Shown piece by piece: positions 16,889 through 26,213 of a stretch of 64,000 nt of DNA. Source of the stretch: Vibrio hepatarius. GTDB taxonomy: Bacteria > Pseudomonadota > Gammaproteobacteria > Enterobacterales > Vibrionaceae. The stretch is taken from contig NZ_JAHKPM010000065.1 of NCBI RefSeq assembly GCF_018860525.1, positions 1-64,000 on the forward strand. The letters are read 5' to 3'. The notes under the pieces were generated by a model. It did no database searches and had not been told where the DNA came from. It saw only the letters and a program-made list of their open reading frames with translations. Position 1 is the stretch's first letter; the number at the start of each line of letters is the position of its first letter. Made by a program: the position numbers and the translations under genes.

Positions 16889-17371
16889 TTAAAACAGTTT
16901 CCACCAGGGTGAGTCTGGCTTGATCACTTCTAATTTCGTTTTATCGCCTGAAATGCTCAATTGTAGATATTCATCCGAACTTTGGGGTAACACTGAAACC
17001 GATTTCGGCTCACTATTTTGGTAATCAATAAACTCGACTAATATTGCTACATACTGAGTTTGGCTATTGATATCTAGAGTGAGCTTGATGTCGCTGCCCG
17101 GTATAACTATTGGCAATATCTGCTTGGATATTAGATTCGCGCTAAGTAATTGAATATCATTACTATACAAATCTATAAATGGTTGTTGTTTAAACATTTG
17201 TGCATCAGTCAGTTGATATAATCTTACTACCACAGGATTCGAAGTATTGGATTCTGACGGATTAGTCGATTTATCAGACTGTATCGCTAAAGAGTATTGT
17301 GCCACCACGGGCGCTGGGTCAGATGAACATCCAACCAAGAATAAAGCCCAAACAAAACACCACTTAGACAT
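16889..17371 (-). CDS. tssJ: T6SS outer-membrane lipoprotein TssJ
   Basis: A 160-residue lipoprotein with a signal peptide ending in the lipobox LVGC (Cys at 15). The mature part has the TssJ/SciN pattern: VVRLYQLTDAQMFKQQPFIDLY with the conserved surface loop, and later a pI-type beta strand. TssJ sits in the inner leaflet of the outer membrane and recruits the periplasmic end of TssM. It overlaps the stop of the FHA gene by one base, indicating a single operon. Confidence 0.9.
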   Translation of the reverse strand: MSKWCFVWALFLVGCSSDPAPVVAQYSLAIQSDKSTNPSESNTSNPVVVRLYQLTDAQMFKQQPFIDLYSNDIQLLSANLISKQILPIVIPGSDIKLTLDINSQTQYVAILVEFIDYQNSEPKSVSVLPQSSDEYLQLSISGDKTKLEVIKPDSPWWKLF

Positions 17372-18309
17372 TATTTTTCCTCTCTATTTTTTTGCATGTT
17401 TTCCATGAAGAGAGCTTTAAATTGGCGTCTAAAATCACCATTTTCCTGACGGTGCTGGAAGTGTTTCCGATAGATTTTCCAGTATTTTTTCTCTTTACTT
17501 GTAAAAAGTGAACCAGAAATATAATCATTAAATTGTCTTTCTAACTGGCTGGGTGCAAATTCATTCAGAAACTGATCAACGGTTTGATCAAGTGCTTTAA
17601 ATAAGACTTCATGATGCAACGCAGGGTTGGCTAGGTACTTTTGGTTTTTCTCCGTTATCGATAGTATCTTTTCCAACGAAGTTTCTATTGGAGTGTCAGG
17701 TTTTGAGCTGGCTGGTAGTAATTCAGAGCCGTTTGATTCATGAACTATTGTAGGATTGGAGTTGTCATCTTCTATATGCTGCGAGATGAGTTCATCATCT
17801 AAATCTTTGAATGGGTCGGCAGCAAAAGGGTCGTCACTAAGAACATTTTCTTGAGCAAAATCATTGGTTTTTTCACTCGATATTGAGGGCGAATTTTCTT
17901 CAAGAAAGTCAGTTTCATCATTATCAAGTTGTAGTTCAAAGGGTTCAGAAAACAAGGGTTCGACCTCGATTGTCTCTTTGGGTTGCTTAGATGAAACTAA
18001 AGTGGAAACCAGCATGGTATACCGTTCTATTTTAAGAATGTCACCATCATTGAGCGGATATTCTTTCTCCTTCACCATGGTCTTATCATTGAGCGAAATC
18101 GAATTCTGCCCAGTGCTTTTTACACAGAAACCACTGCCTGTGTAACGAATGCTACCGTGGACTCTTGAAATACGCTTGCTTTGATCAGGCAAGGATATGT
18201 CACATGAAGAAGAACGACCAAAATCGCCCCCTGCTTCAGGTAGGTACACGACTCTAGAAGTGACTACCTCATCAGAGGGTACAGAGATCAAATGAATGCT
18301 TATTGTCAT
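17371..18309 (-). CDS. T6SS FHA-domain protein (TagH/Fha-like)
   Basis: A 312-residue protein. Residues 20-102 are a forkhead-associated domain with the phosphothreonine-binding hallmark GRSSSCDISL and ISRVHGSI. A long acidic low-complexity linker (about 110-205) follows. The last 100 residues match the TagH C-terminal domain (LEKILSITEKNQKYL, LHHEVLFKALDQTVDQFL). Fha proteins bind the phosphorylated kinase or its targets and trigger T6SS assembly. The start was placed at ATG 18309, which has GAGGGG 8 nt upstream; that site overlaps the stop of the preceding gene. The kinase partner lies at the end of the same operon. Confidence 0.88.
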   Translation of the reverse strand: MTISIHLISVPSDEVVTSRVVYLPEAGGDFGRSSSCDISLPDQSKRISRVHGSIRYTGSGFCVKSTGQNSISLNDKTMVKEKEYPLNDGDILKIERYTMLVSTLVSSKQPKETIEVEPLFSEPFELQLDNDETDFLEENSPSISSEKTNDFAQENVLSDDPFAADPFKDLDDELISQHIEDDNSNPTIVHESNGSELLPASSKPDTPIETSLEKILSITEKNQKYLANPALHHEVLFKALDQTVDQFLNEFAPSQLERQFNDYISGSLFTSKEKKYWKIYRKHFQHRQENGDFRRQFKALFMENMQKNREEK

Positions 18310-18313
18310 TTGT

Positions 18314-19036
18314 TTACCCCTCACATTTTAAAATTGCTGAATTAAATGCTGCTAAAAAGCCCGAATATTTTTTGAGAAAATGATTGGAGAAGTAGACTCC
18401 CATAGGCTTAGAGTCTTTGAGCTTAGACTGAAAAAAATCAAAAGGAAGTGCGGCGGTTTCTAACTCCCGATGAAATACTTTTTCATCTTCTAGTACTACG
18501 TCAATTTCCCTTTGTTTCAATAGCTTTAATAATATTTTAGCATCTCTAGGTTGTTTAACGACATTGAAGCCATTACGTTTTAGCCAAAACCATTTACTGG
18601 ATCCAAATTTGGCTGAAAAGTTGAGGTTTACCTTAGTGAGTTCGTTAATGTTTGGTTTAACGCCTCGACCAAAATACCAACGCAGTCTTTGTTGGGCTAT
18701 AGCCGTCGACAATGTTGCATATTCATCACGTTCAGTTGTTTGTGTGGCTATAAAAAATCCGTGTTGTAGACCGCTTTGCACTCGTAACTGTGCGTCAGAC
18801 CAAGCTGTCATCGTAATTTGATAAGGTTGGCCCATATTATTTAAAGCACATTTAACTTGGTCGAGTGCTAATCCTTGCATTTTACCATCAATATAGCCTT
18901 GATAAGGTGGCCAGTTTTGTGTGGTTAACTGAAGGCGAGCAGGCCCAAATACTGCTTGAGCCGATACAGCAGTCATAAGAGTAGAACTGAGTGAAAATAT
19001 TATGAATAATACAAAATACGGCATAGTCTTTTTCAT
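18314..19036 (-). CDS. Periplasmic SBP_bac_3-like solute-binding protein in T6SS operon
   Basis: A 240-residue protein with a signal peptide (1 to about 28, ending VSAQA). The mature part follows type 3 extracellular solute-binding proteins: LQLTTQNWPPYQGYIDGKMQGL is the opening strand and ligand loop, and VVLEDEKVF is the typical hinge region. Such proteins bind amino acids or similar small molecules, either for transport or as sensory inputs. No permease of this class is nearby. Its ATG overlaps the stop of the preceding gene (ATGA), so it is translated together with the binding protein and MFS fusion upstream. Its place in a T6SS operon suggests sensing, which is inference. Confidence 0.75.
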   Translation of the reverse strand: MKKTMPYFVLFIIFSLSSTLMTAVSAQAVFGPARLQLTTQNWPPYQGYIDGKMQGLALDQVKCALNNMGQPYQITMTAWSDAQLRVQSGLQHGFFIATQTTERDEYATLSTAIAQQRLRWYFGRGVKPNINELTKVNLNFSAKFGSSKWFWLKRNGFNVVKQPRDAKILLKLLKQREIDVVLEDEKVFHRELETAALPFDFFQSKLKDSKPMGVYFSNHFLKKYSGFLAAFNSAILKCEG

Positions 19037-20025
19037 TCATTTCCTCCAATTAATTCGGAGATTTTCAAAATTGAAACCGGTGGATAATAGTCAAGTTTCT
19101 GAGCTGCTCCCACGTTGACTATGTAAGAGTATTGAGTCAATGATTCGATTGGAATTTCACTAGCAGGGAATTGTCCTGTTAGAATTTGTTCTGCTTTATA
19201 ACCTGCAAATTGGCCTGCATTATAGTAACGACTGACAATACCAAAGAGAGCGTCATTATTTCGTATTGGTGACTCTGTAGCTGAAAAAGTGGCGATGCCG
19301 TTTTGATGAAGGTTATCCACGATGTTTTTACCCTGACTTATGATGTACGAATCGGGTGGTAAGTATGCTAACTGGACACCATCTTCTTGCATCATGCTTA
19401 CGACCTTATCTATTGAACCCGAATCTGGTTTATCATTTCTTGTTCGAAGAGGGTATAGAAATACATCTTTTTTAAATTCTGACGAAAGTGCTTGAATATT
19501 CCTAGCCGTCACCACTGAGTTGTTTTCTAAAGGATTGAACATAATACCGATAGTTTCTAGTCCTGAAAGTTGGCTAATTGCTTTCAATTGAACAGTGTGA
19601 GGAACAATATGGCTAACGCCTGTGAAATTTCGATGGGAACCTTTAAGAGAGTTGACAATCTTAGATCCCACTGGGTCAGTGACAATGCTGAAAACGACAG
19701 GTGTGTTACTCTGTTGCCTAAAAGAACTTGGGTAGTTTTCAGTGCCAAGTAAACCTAGCGTAATTGTTGTACCGAATGTGTAGATTAAATCTGGACTTAA
19801 TCTATCAGCGCTTTTTAAGTGATTTGCTAGTAATTCTTTATCTCGCTTTGCATCCAAAATCGTATAGTGAGCCGATATTTTGTCGGATAGGTAATCCATG
19901 AAACCTCGCTCGGCGTCAGTGATTCCTCTCCAAAGCACCATGACAATATGTTTATCGCCTTTAGATGGTTCTGCTGGTGCTTCAAACGGCAGGATAGCCA
20001 GTATAGCTAAAAGTAAAATTCTCAT
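19033..20025 (-). CDS. ABC_sub_bind-family periplasmic binding protein in T6SS operon
   Basis: A 330-residue protein with a signal peptide (LLLAILAILPFEAPA). The core resembles the ABC_sub_bind (DUF534-like) family: LIYTFGTTITLGLL, VVFSIVTDPVGSKIV and ETIGIMFNPLENNS are characteristic strands. These are periplasmic binding proteins related to the LivJ/TrpX group, ligand unknown. The start was set at ATG 20025, whose ATGA overlaps the stop of the MFS fusion; a longer start would lie wholly inside that gene. It has no adjacent ABC permease or ATPase, so classic uptake is unlikely. It sits in a tightly coupled trio with the MFS fusion and a second binding protein. Confidence 0.75.
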   Translation of the reverse strand: MRILLLAILAILPFEAPAEPSKGDKHIVMVLWRGITDAERGFMDYLSDKISAHYTILDAKRDKELLANHLKSADRLSPDLIYTFGTTITLGLLGTENYPSSFRQQSNTPVVFSIVTDPVGSKIVNSLKGSHRNFTGVSHIVPHTVQLKAISQLSGLETIGIMFNPLENNSVVTARNIQALSSEFKKDVFLYPLRTRNDKPDSGSIDKVVSMMQEDGVQLAYLPPDSYIISQGKNIVDNLHQNGIATFSATESPIRNNDALFGIVSRYYNAGQFAGYKAEQILTGQFPASEIPIESLTQYSYIVNVGAAQKLDYYPPVSILKISELIGGNE

Positions 20026-22589
20026 TCCACTACCTCCATTTGTTTTTTGTCTTGACGGATGAAGACGTTGTAACAGCTCAGAAAAATGATAGAGCTTATA
20101 AATAACGTAACACCGAACAGCATAATGGTGCTTTGAAAGCCTAGAATGCTTAGACATAAGCCTGCTAACAGAGGCCCAGAAATATTCCCGATTCGTTCGA
20201 TTAACCGGAATATCCCGATGGTTTTCCCTTTATCTAAATTTGACTCTCCTAAAAGTTCTATAACAAGTGGCACTTGAGGTGAAACTCCAACGCCATGAGC
20301 GACACCAACTAAAATGACAATCAATAGTAGTCCTAGAGAACCAGGAAGTGCAACAATGCTCATCAATGCAACTGCCGACAAAATACCACCAACAAAGATG
20401 AAAGTGATTTTGTTGTTCCACTTATCTATCAGTATTGCTGAAAGCGGCGCAAAAAATACTATGGATAAGCCGTATGTCATCATAATGCGTCCTGATACAG
20501 CATTATTTTCTCCAAGAGATTGCAAGTAAACAGGGCAGATATAGTACAAAAAGCCAGTTAAAATAATTTTAGCAGGTATGGCACTGAAGAAGACAACAAG
20601 AGCAAAGTATTTATTAGTCAGCAGAGCTTTAAAGTCAGAAAGCTTGACAGGTTTGCTGGTAGAGTTTGGTCCGCTGCGGTCAAATACGCTAAATACCAGC
20701 ATCACTCCTACTATGGCTAAAATTGAAGATAGCAAAAATGTCATAGAATAGCCGAGCTTGTCAGCTAATATTCCACCGATGGCTGCGCCACAAAGTGAAC
20801 CAGAGAAAAACGCTGAAGCAAACGTCGACATACCTTTAGTTCTATTGTGAGAAGCTGTTGTATCAGTGATGTATCCCTGAGCTGAGATAAACACAATACC
20901 ATAGCCGATAGCTGTGATTATGCGGGTGATAAGCAGAATTTCAATATTTGGGCTTAAGGCAGTGGTAATAAGGCCGCCAGAGATAATGATGCCGCCTATC
21001 GTAAGAGATTTTCGTCTACCGACTTTATCAGACCAATGCCCAGCAAAAGGTAAAGAAATTGCCCAGAAAAGCATGAAAAGTGAGATAGATACCCCAGTGA
21101 CTAATTCCTTAGGTATTAAATGGAATGCACTTGGTATGTTGGTAACAAAATCCGGGAAAAAAGCCAGAGATGTAGCTTCAGCAAAGATCATGATAAAGAG
21201 CGGTAGTCTAACAAAGCGATAATCCTGAATGTTCTTACTTGAAAATGTTTTGTCATCGAATGTTCTTTGCACCAACGGATTCAGTTTATTTAATAATATG
21301 CTGAGCTCATCATTAGATTGAACACGAACGAGATGAGGGTTTTGTTGTCCTTCATCGATATTTATTAGCTGCTTTATTTGTTTCCATGGTTTGATAATCA
21401 TCGCGTTACAAACAAATAAAATAATTTCGATTACAAACAGGCCAGATGCTACGAGGACCGTTAGTATATCCATAATGCTATCTTTAATCATTTGTGGAAT
21501 AATATTGGTATCTGCCATCATTTGAAGCTGAATCGTCCCTGTATTACCTATGGGGATAGACAATAGACTCGCATCCTCATAATTTGGAAATACTTCTGGA
21601 TATTGATAGATGGCATCTAGATCCTTTTCTATACGAATAGATAATAGCTCCGGATGATTGCTTATATAGGAAGCAAACTCTTGTTCCAATCCCGTTAACC
21701 TGTTTAGAGGCACGCCTTCTTCAACTAAGCGACTAACCATGTTTGAGAGAGTATCTCCAATGAGGTTAGATTTTTGTTCTAACTGTTCTTGGTATACTGC
21801 AGAAAACGTGCTCAATGACTGATACGAACTACCAAGATTGGATGCAATAGTTAAAAGGATCGCCAAAATGATAATTAGTAGCGGAAAATACTTGGCACGA
21901 AAACGCTCCCAACTTGAGCGAGCTTTATTGAGAATAATAAGATCTTTTATTGACTGGAGAATTTGTCTGTCAGGTAAGGCCTCAATATTAGTTAGGTCCG
22001 TAGCAGACTTGATTTTACTCAGTAGAAAGTCAAGTAAAGTATTTAGTATTAAGTAGCCTAAGACTGAAGCCACTAGAACCCAAAGCAAAGTGTATATTAT
22101 TTGCTGAGAAAGCAAATTGTTTTTGATTTCATCTAAGTAAAGCGGTGAGTAGTAGAGTCTTAACTCCCCCTCTTTAACATTGAATGTATTATTAATATCG
22201 GTGGTGATCAGTCGGTCAGAGTCAAATTTAGCGACGCCTGTTGTAAACAATACCTCATCATTATTGTTAACCACTTGTATTTTGTTAATTCCATCAACCA
22301 GTTCAGAACGCCTTTCTATTAGGGCTTGAATGTTTGAAATGGAGGATAAAGGTAACCCGAAACTTATCGCTTGACGGATATCATTGTCCGTTTCATCCAC
22401 GACAACTTGGAAGGTAGAGTCACTGGTTTGGGTCAGTCTTTTATCAAAGTTGAGATAGTTTAGCGTTGTATTAAGGCCATTAGAGAACAGCAAGACAACG
22501 ACGATAGCAAAAATCAATTTGAATCGTAAGGAGATAAATCGTTTTGAGCTATTTTTATATCTAGTATCCATCTTGCTGTTCAATCTCAT
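20022..22589 (-). CDS. Sensor-MFS fusion membrane protein in T6SS operon
   Basis: An 855-residue protein with an unusual order of parts. A membrane segment (24-40), a periplasmic domain of about 120 residues and a second segment (164-185) form a first sensor-like unit. After a cytoplasmic stretch, a further segment (235-252), a second periplasmic domain (253-370), a segment (373-395) and a HAMP-like linker (396-440) follow. From about 457 to 845 is a 12-segment major facilitator, with its motif A as GHWSDKVGRRKSL at 517-529. The N-terminal units look like CACHE/HAMP-type receptors. The ligand, and whether it transports or signals, are unknown. It starts two bases after the clpV stop and overlaps the next gene. 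Confidence 0.8.
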   Translation of the reverse strand: MRLNSKMDTRYKNSSKRFISLRFKLIFAIVVVLLFSNGLNTTLNYLNFDKRLTQTSDSTFQVVVDETDNDIRQAISFGLPLSSISNIQALIERRSELVDGINKIQVVNNNDEVLFTTGVAKFDSDRLITTDINNTFNVKEGELRLYYSPLYLDEIKNNLLSQQIIYTLLWVLVASVLGYLILNTLLDFLLSKIKSATDLTNIEALPDRQILQSIKDLIILNKARSSWERFRAKYFPLLIIILAILLTIASNLGSSYQSLSTFSAVYQEQLEQKSNLIGDTLSNMVSRLVEEGVPLNRLTGLEQEFASYISNHPELLSIRIEKDLDAIYQYPEVFPNYEDASLLSIPIGNTGTIQLQMMADTNIIPQMIKDSIMDILTVLVASGLFVIEIILFVCNAMIIKPWKQIKQLINIDEGQQNPHLVRVQSNDELSILLNKLNPLVQRTFDDKTFSSKNIQDYRFVRLPLFIMIFAEATSLAFFPDFVTNIPSAFHLIPKELVTGVSISLFMLFWAISLPFAGHWSDKVGRRKSLTIGGIIISGGLITTALSPNIEILLITRIITAIGYGIVFISAQGYITDTTASHNRTKGMSTFASAFFSGSLCGAAIGGILADKLGYSMTFLLSSILAIVGVMLVFSVFDRSGPNSTSKPVKLSDFKALLTNKYFALVVFFSAIPAKIILTGFLYYICPVYLQSLGENNAVSGRIMMTYGLSIVFFAPLSAILIDKWNNKITFIFVGGILSAVALMSIVALPGSLGLLLIVILVGVAHGVGVSPQVPLVIELLGESNLDKGKTIGIFRLIERIGNISGPLLAGLCLSILGFQSTIMLFGVTLFISSIIFLSCYNVFIRQDKKQMEVVE

Positions 22590-22591
22590 AC

Positions 22592-25204
22592 TTATTGGAT
22601 AGTTAACTCAAAACCTGTTTCGTCGTTTGCCGCTATGACCGACACTTGAGTAATAGGTTGTTGTAAACTCAGTCTATTAATACATTCCTCTGCAAGTTTC
22701 GGCATTAAGGATCGGTTGATGATCTGTTCAACCGCTCGTCCACCTGTTGTAGGGTCAGTATTCTTGGCCACCACATAGTCTATAAACCCTTTATCCCACG
22801 TAAAAGAAGCTTGGTATTGTTCGGCCAACTTTTTCTTAATCCGAGCAAGAGATATTTCTGTAATTTTAGAGAGCTCATCATCATTGAGTGGATAATAGGG
22901 GACAATAGTAGTTCGGCCTAAAAATGCAGGCTTAAAATAGTGCTGTAAGTCTGGTCGTATAGCTTCGAGTAACTCGTCATTATCTAATCGTTCACTATTG
23001 CCGGCACATGCATCGCAAATTGCTTCATCAGCAGCGTTGGACGTCATAATGATGATGGTATTTTTAAAGTCAATTGTGCGGCCTTCACTGTCTTTAATAT
23101 GTCCTTTATCAAAAATCTGATAAAATAAGTCGTGTACTCCAGGGTGAGCTTTTTCCATTTCATCCAGTAGAAGTACAGAATATGGATTACGACGTATAGC
23201 CTCTGTTAAAACGCCACCTTCTCCAAAACCAACATAACCTGCGGGTGAGCCGAGCAGCATAGAAATCTTATGCTCTTCCTTAAACTCAGTCATGTTGATA
23301 ACTGTCAGATCACTGTTACCACCGTATAATTGTTCCGCAAGGGCCATAGCTGTCTCTGTTTTACCAACGCCACTTGGACCACACATTAGAAATACACCGA
23401 TAGGTTTACGATTATCTGTTAATCCTGCACGTGATATACGGATCGCTTTAGCCAGCTCTTGTTTAGCAACATTTTGTCCAATAACGCGTTTGTCGAGTTC
23501 TTCCTCTAATGATAAAAGGCGGGCTATTTCATCACTCATCATGTTACCAACTGGGATACCTGTCCAATTAGCAATCACTTGAGCGATTGTATTGTCATCA
23601 ACCATTGCATTTACAAGAGGTTCATCTCCTTGCAATATCGTGAGTTTATCGATCAATTGATTAAGTTTATCTTGTTGTGATTTGTCGACTTTATCACTGG
23701 CTTGAGTATCACTGATTTCTTGCTGGAGTTGCTTTATATCATCAACAATCTCAACTTCTTGTTTCCATCTTGACTGCAAACCCGTTAATTTTTTTTCATT
23801 TGTTGTAATTTGTAAGGTTAGTTGATTTATTTCGTCTTCAGCGCCCCCAAATAAAGCATTTTCTTTCTCTAGAGCAGATTTTTCATTATGTTGATAACGA
23901 ATAGTTTGCTCAAGGGATTCAATAACTTCTGGTTTTGCCCCCTGTGTTAATGCAATACGTGCACTGGCAGTATCTAAGAGGCTGATGGCTTTATCTGGGA
24001 GTTGACGGCTGGGTAGATAACGAATGGATAAATGGACGGCAGCAGCAATCGCTGATTCAGCAATAAAGGCACCATGATGTTCCTGTAAAGAGGCAGCGAT
24101 GCCTCTGAGCATTTGTTTCGCATCTTCTGCACTTGGCTCTTCAATAGACACGACTTGAAAGCGTCTCGTAAGAGCTGGGTCTTTTTCAAAATATTTTTTA
24201 TACTCAGCCCAAGTGGTTGCGGCAATTGTTTTAAACTCTCCGCGAGCTAATGCAGGTTTAAGTAAATTTGCCGCATCATTTTGACCAGCGGCACCTCCTG
24301 CACCAATTAGGGTGTGAGCTTCATCGATGAACACGATAATAGGTACTTCGCTATTTTTTACTTCGTTAATGACATCTTTTAAGCGGTTTTCAAATTCACC
24401 TTTAACGCTCGCTCCTGCCTGAAGCAGACCTAGGTCTAAAGAGTGGATTTGTACACCTTGAAGCGCACCAGGAACTTCATTTTCAGCGATTCTTAGAGCT
24501 AAACCTTCAACAACAGCGGTTTTTCCAACGCCAGGTTCCCCGACCATAATTGGATTGTTTTGTCTTTTTCTGCAAAGAATATCTATGGCTTTACGAACCT
24601 CGGTATTGCGTCCAGATATAGGATCAATTTTACCATCTAGAGCTTGCTGGGTTAGATTCGTTGTGTATTTGCTTAATGCATCATTGCCAATAGGAGCGGT
24701 AACATCACCTCCAGTACTTTGGGGACTGGTTTTCGCTCTGGCAACAGCCGCTTTGTTGGTGAGTCCTTGTAATGACTCTAAGGAAACACTTTGTAGGCTT
24801 TCCAGTTGAAGTGTGTTCATGCCTAGTACATTTTGTTGGAGTAGTGCTTGGATAAGGTGCAGGCTGATAATCTCACCATGACCATAATTGACAGAAGCAA
24901 GCATCCAAGCATCTTTGACAATTTCTGTAAGTGCTTGGCTTAAGGTTGGTTGACTTTCATTTCCTTTAGGCAAGCGAGAGATCTTAGAAGATAACTCATT
25001 TATTAAATTATCTTGGGACAAGTTTTGTGACTGGATAAGATTAGCAAGGTGCTTGTCTTGTTGAGAGATAAGCTGCAATAACCAGTGTTCGGTCTCAATT
25101 GAAGGGACATTTTGATTCATAGCTGCGCCTGCTGAAACTTCAAGTGCTTGTTTCAACTCAGGTGACAGTTTAGCGACTAAATTTGTTAGTGTAACTTGCG
25201 TCAT
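22592..25204 (-). CDS. clpV: T6SS sheath-disassembly ATPase TssH (ClpV)
   Basis: An 870-residue AAA+ ATPase of the Clp/Hsp100 class. It has an N-terminal ClpN-like domain (1-150), a first Walker A GEPGVGKT at 222-229 with Walker B VIVFIDEAH, a coiled middle region, and a second Walker A GPSGVGKT with Walker B LLLDEME. ClpV unfolds the contracted TssB/TssC sheath so that it can be reused. The start was set at ATG 25204, preceded by AAGGAAA; a TTG 21 nt upstream is less likely. It follows tssG by about 60 nt. Confidence 0.95.
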   Translation of the reverse strand: MTQVTLTNLVAKLSPELKQALEVSAGAAMNQNVPSIETEHWLLQLISQQDKHLANLIQSQNLSQDNLINELSSKISRLPKGNESQPTLSQALTEIVKDAWMLASVNYGHGEIISLHLIQALLQQNVLGMNTLQLESLQSVSLESLQGLTNKAAVARAKTSPQSTGGDVTAPIGNDALSKYTTNLTQQALDGKIDPISGRNTEVRKAIDILCRKRQNNPIMVGEPGVGKTAVVEGLALRIAENEVPGALQGVQIHSLDLGLLQAGASVKGEFENRLKDVINEVKNSEVPIIVFIDEAHTLIGAGGAAGQNDAANLLKPALARGEFKTIAATTWAEYKKYFEKDPALTRRFQVVSIEEPSAEDAKQMLRGIAASLQEHHGAFIAESAIAAAVHLSIRYLPSRQLPDKAISLLDTASARIALTQGAKPEVIESLEQTIRYQHNEKSALEKENALFGGAEDEINQLTLQITTNEKKLTGLQSRWKQEVEIVDDIKQLQQEISDTQASDKVDKSQQDKLNQLIDKLTILQGDEPLVNAMVDDNTIAQVIANWTGIPVGNMMSDEIARLLSLEEELDKRVIGQNVAKQELAKAIRISRAGLTDNRKPIGVFLMCGPSGVGKTETAMALAEQLYGGNSDLTVINMTEFKEEHKISMLLGSPAGYVGFGEGGVLTEAIRRNPYSVLLLDEMEKAHPGVHDLFYQIFDKGHIKDSEGRTIDFKNTIIIMTSNAADEAICDACAGNSERLDNDELLEAIRPDLQHYFKPAFLGRTTIVPYYPLNDDELSKITEISLARIKKKLAEQYQASFTWDKGFIDYVVAKNTDPTTGGRAVEQIINRSLMPKLAEECINRLSLQQPITQVSVIAANDETGFELTIQ

Positions 25205-25265
25205 ACCATTTTCCTTGTATTTCAAAGGCAGTTAATACCTAGCTCATCGTTTATCCTAAAGTTGT

Positions 25266-26195
25266 TTACTTCAGAAGAATACTTACTGTTTGTTGAGGTT
25301 TTCTTTCCGGCGCAAGGCAGTCTACTTCACCCAATTTTGCCGCATTGTGTTTGTTACTAGAAAGTCTTGGTCGATTTAAATATTCTCGCTTCACATTAAG
25401 GTAAACTGAGGTTGACGTATTATCACCAAGGTAATGTTGAATAACCTCTTTCATGTGTTTTGCGAGTAATGGATCTGATTGTATTGTGACAAGCTCACTT
25501 TCAGTTTTAGGAGTGATATACACCAGAAGGTGACTAAAGTGAGTTAAGCACGTTTTGCCGAGTAAAAAACCATGGCCCACTCGACTATTAAAATGTGCAT
25601 CTTTACCTATCCGAGTCAAAGAATCATAAGGTAATTGGCGTCTCTCATTGACTTTTGTTGAGACATTTATATCAAAAGGAAAGTAATCATTAAGTATCTG
25701 CGAAAGCGTGCTTAAGTTTCTTTGCCCTTGATTGAGAAGCATCGAATATTGGAAGTACTTTGCATGTGATTTGCTCAATGCTGCAAGATTGTTGAGTAAG
25801 GATGTTTTTTGGGGCTGTAATTCATTTTGAACCACTAGCCAAGCACCTGCCTCTAAATGGCTAACTAATTCAAAATAGCGTTGATTGAATACATCAAGAA
25901 AATTTTTTAAAGCGTGATCATCTCGATGGAGAGCAGATAGCAGTTCTTCATAAATATAATTTGGAATGACGCCTTTGACACCTGATAGAGCCTGTTTTGC
26001 TAGCCGAAGTTTAAGTCGATTGTTTTTTAACGAGAAGTATTGAATCTCACTAGCATCGCCTGTAGGCATGGCCTCAGCTTTTAATTCAAGCTTAACTCTA
26101 GTTGGACTCTGGTTTATCCAGTGCGATAGTAATCTCATCGCTTGAGCGAAGTCATATTGTTGGGGGTATTGGCTTAAATCGCTTATCAAGGACAT
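25266..26195 (-). CDS. tssG: T6SS baseplate protein TssG
   Basis: A 309-residue TssG. The opening DLSQYPQQYDFAQAMRLLSHW is the usual N-terminal helix of the family (FxxAvRLLex), and LSLVTRVG-like and FGxGxxxG elements appear as RIGKDAHFNSRVGHGFLLG. TssG pairs with TssF in the baseplate wedge. ATG 26195 with GGAAAG just upstream was chosen over a TTG at 26213. It begins 16 nt after the tssF stop codon. Confidence 0.92.
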   Translation of the reverse strand: MSLISDLSQYPQQYDFAQAMRLLSHWINQSPTRVKLELKAEAMPTGDASEIQYFSLKNNRLKLRLAKQALSGVKGVIPNYIYEELLSALHRDDHALKNFLDVFNQRYFELVSHLEAGAWLVVQNELQPQKTSLLNNLAALSKSHAKYFQYSMLLNQGQRNLSTLSQILNDYFPFDINVSTKVNERRQLPYDSLTRIGKDAHFNSRVGHGFLLGKTCLTHFSHLLVYITPKTESELVTIQSDPLLAKHMKEVIQHYLGDNTSTSVYLNVKREYLNRPRLSSNKHNAAKLGEVDCLAPERKPQQTVSILLK

Positions 26196-26213
26196 AGTCT
26201 TTCCAATTAGCAA

